Source: Bacteroidales bacterium (GTDB lineage Bacteria > Bacteroidota > Bacteroidia > Bacteroidales > UBA7960). Taken from it: DNA of 7,351 bases. How positions within the stretch are numbered: position 1 is the stretch's first letter; the number at the start of each line of letters is the position of its first letter. The position numbers and the translations under genes are program-made. Of the stretch, positions 5,704 through 7,351 are shown one piece after another. The stretch is from the NCBI GenBank assembly GCA_007120675.1, contig SKNE01000094.1, positions 1 through 7,351 on the forward strand. The letters run 5' to 3'. Below the pieces are notes generated by a model, which was given only the letters and a program-made list of their open reading frames with translations, did no database searches and was not told the DNA's origin.

Positions 5704-7209
5704 CTATCCGCAATGCAGGAAGCGGCGGACCAGCTTCATGGTTTCCTCCCTGTCGCCACTGATCTTTTCACGAAGGTTCTCGTCATTATACCCTTCCAGG
5801 GTGTTAATGATGCCGGAAAGCAGCTTTTCCGGGAACACCTCATACTTCTTGTACACCTCCGCTTGCTTCCGCAGGTAGTCGGCGGCTTTTTTGCAGGAGT
5901 AGGGCAGCTGGGCCAGCTCTTCCTGCCGCGCCCTGTGCTTTTCATCAAAGATGTTCACATCCACGTAAGTCTTTTCAGCCAGTTCCAGCGCACCGGGAAG
6001 CTCCAGTCCGTGCCGGGCACCCACACACAGTCCGGCGATCAGCAGGTAGATATCTGCCGAGCCGTCCGGACAGCGAAACTCAAAGGTCTGCTTGTCACTT
6101 AAATCTTTCGCAGGAGAGCACTCCAGGGGGTTTTCCCTGGACACCATGTCGCCGGCACCAACCCAGCCCAGGGGAACGCGGATGAGGGTAGAGCGGTTCC
6201 GTTCGCCCCAGCACACATTGGTGGGCGCTTCCTGGTGCGGCACCAGGCGGAAATAGCTGGTGGGTATGGTGTTGCCAAAGGCCGAAAGTGACGGGGCGAT
6301 GTCCAGTATGCCGGCAATGGTTTTCCGGGCCGGGTCACTGATGCGTCCGTTCTCCAGGGTGATGTTTTTGCCGTCCTTCATGATGCGCATGTGGATGTGC
6401 ATCCCGCTACCAGCCTTGCCAGCAGTGATTTTGGGTGCCAGGCTAACGGTCACACCATATTTGTACGCCACCTGCCGCAGGATCCACTTGGCGATAATCA
6501 GCTGGTCTGCTGCATCCTCCATGTTGGTGGGCAGGAATTCAATCTCGTTCTGTTCGTATTCGTGTTCGTCGTCCGAAAAGTTCCCCACCTCGGAATGCGA
6601 ATACTTGATCTGTGCACCCGTCTGTGCCATGGCCATCATGGCCTCCACGCGAAGCTGCTCCCATTTGACGAAGGGCTCCGACTCGTGGTAGGCCCTTTGG
6701 TCGTTGGCACGATAAAGCTCGTCCTTTTCGCTGATCACATAGTATTCGATCTCCCCCATCACCTCCATGTCGTAGCCGGTCTTGTCCACCAGCTCCTTAT
6801 GGGCCTTGCGCATGATGTTCTCCGGTGCGCTGGCCATTGGCCTTCCATCCTTGTCATAATAAGAGCACAGAATGTCCAGTGCCGGCACTTCTGAGAACGG
6901 GTTCAAAAAAGCTGAGCGAAAGCGGGGCACCACGTAAAGGTCGGAAGAGCCCGCCTCCAGGAAGGTAAATAGGCTGCTGCCATCCACGCGCTCCCCTGTG
7001 GACAGGATGGTGTCCAGGTGTTCACGGCTTTGAATGACGAAATTCAGGGCCTTGAGGCGGCCGTCACCTCCCACATAGCGGAAGTTCACCATTTCGATGT
7101 CATTCTCTTCGATGAACCGGATGATGTCGGCCTTGGTGAAGTCTGCCGGCGATTTGTGTAAAAAACGAACCAGTGGGTTAGGGTTGAGCAAATATTGGTT
7201 TTCTTGCAT
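5704..7209 (-). CDS. glnA: Glutamine synthetase (glutamate-ammonia ligase), class I-like
   Basis: The 501-residue enzyme makes glutamine from glutamate, ammonium and ATP, the main ammonium-assimilation step; by family it is a cytoplasmic dodecamer. Residues seen: VDGSS with D76 (ammonium site); metal ligands E153 and E155 in GEIEYYV, E207 in HSEVGN, E222 in QNEIEF and H271 in GSGMHIHM; R321 in FRLVP; E327 in QEAPTN; R337 and R339 in ERNRS; E377 and R379 in FEFRCPDGSAD. Where E. coli GlnA has the adenylylated tyrosine in NLYD, this protein reads NIFD (F421), so GlnE-type control is not expected. It is somewhat longer than the 469-residue E. coli enzyme and far shorter than the about 730-residue type III enzyme of many Bacteroidota. 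The ATG at 7209 (MQENQYLLNPNPL) is preferred: the frame extends to an ATG at 7260, but that codon lies inside a perfect -7 promoter element. Some GS-fold paralogues act on other amines, so the substrate is inferred from the intact catalytic set. Confidence 0.93.
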   Translation of the reverse strand: MQENQYLLNPNPLVRFLHKSPADFTKADIIRFIEENDIEMVNFRYVGGDGRLKALNFVIQSREHLDTILSTGERVDGSSLFTFLEAGSSDLYVVPRFRSAFLNPFSEVPALDILCSYYDKDGRPMASAPENIMRKAHKELVDKTGYDMEVMGEIEYYVISEKDELYRANDQRAYHESEPFVKWEQLRVEAMMAMAQTGAQIKYSHSEVGNFSDDEHEYEQNEIEFLPTNMEDAADQLIIAKWILRQVAYKYGVTVSLAPKITAGKAGSGMHIHMRIMKDGKNITLENGRISDPARKTIAGILDIAPSLSAFGNTIPTSYFRLVPHQEAPTNVCWGERNRSTLIRVPLGWVGAGDMVSRENPLECSPAKDLSDKQTFEFRCPDGSADIYLLIAGLCVGARHGLELPGALELAEKTYVDVNIFDEKHRARQEELAQLPYSCKKAADYLRKQAEVYKKYEVFPEKLLSGIINTLEGYNDENLREKISGDREETMKLVRRFLHCG

Positions 7210-7253
7210 GATAAAGGGTTTTATGAGTGAATTTGGGTTTGAATGATTGTCCG

Positions 7254-7261
7254 CAAACATA
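7254..7261 (-). promoter_or_regulatory. Glutamine synthetase -7 element (TATGTTTG)
   Basis: On the minus strand TATGTTTG matches the Bacteroidota -7 consensus TAnnTTTG at every fixed base. It would start transcription near 7247, leaving a leader of about 38 bases to the ATG at 7209. A TTG occurs 14 bases further upstream (CCTTGTCC), closer than the usual 17-23. A second partial match, TAAATTTT, overlaps this spacer. The element decides against the longer start at 7260. The remaining sequence to the right edge shows no gene. Confidence 0.55.
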
Positions 7262-7351
7262 CTGAAAATTTAGGACAAGGTGTGCCCAATCTTTAATCCC
7301 GCCTGCTGCCAAAATGGCCGGGTCTGGTGGCTAAAAAGTGGGGGTGGCGCC

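Noticed and set aside
7210..7260. 17-residue N-terminal extension of glutamine synthetase from the ATG at 7260
   Set aside because: That ATG is inside a perfect TATGTTTG promoter element, so it would be upstream of the transcript start.

Overview
The window looks like chromosomal DNA of a GC-rich member of the Bacteroidota. The evidence is a SusC/RagA-type TonB-dependent transporter with a carboxypeptidase-like N-terminal domain, the poor Shine-Dalgarno and A/T-rich leaders before several starts, and TAnnTTTG-like -7 elements (one perfect match before the glutamine synthetase gene). The genus cannot be told from the sequence.

Layout, left to right. (1) Positions 1-2508, minus strand: the N-terminal 836 codons of a SusC-family outer-membrane transporter; its C-terminus, and any SusD partner, lie off the left edge. 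(2) 2509-2887: a non-coding gap with an about 80-bp segment present twice, 168 bp apart. (3) 2888-4045, minus: complete isoaspartyl dipeptidase (IadA, peptidase family M38), with a Glu where the E. coli enzyme has its carboxylated metal-bridging Lys. (4) 4046-4600: a 555-bp divergent intergenic region holding an iadA leader hairpin, two similar promoter-like segments about 358 bp apart in the same orientation, and between them a decayed tandem array of about 23-24-bp units. (5) 4601-5461, plus: deoxyribose-phosphate aldolase (DeoC). (6) 5462-5703: a convergent gap filled almost completely by about fifteen degenerate 14-bp units. (7) 5704-7209, minus: a 501-residue glutamine synthetase, without the adenylylation tyrosine. 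(8) 7210-7351: its leader and promoter.

The four genes are ordinary metabolism and transport. IadA recycles beta-aspartyl dipeptides, DeoC breaks down deoxyribose 5-phosphate from nucleosides, glutamine synthetase assimilates ammonium, and SusC imports an unknown oligomer. They do not form one pathway, and only iadA and the transporter gene share a strand and order that would permit co-transcription. I see no defence system, mobile element, CRISPR array or RNA gene.

The unusual content is in the gaps: each of the three full intergenic regions carries its own kind of degenerate repeat (periods of 14, about 23.5 and 168 bp). With the metal-ligand change in IadA, this is what most deserves a second look.
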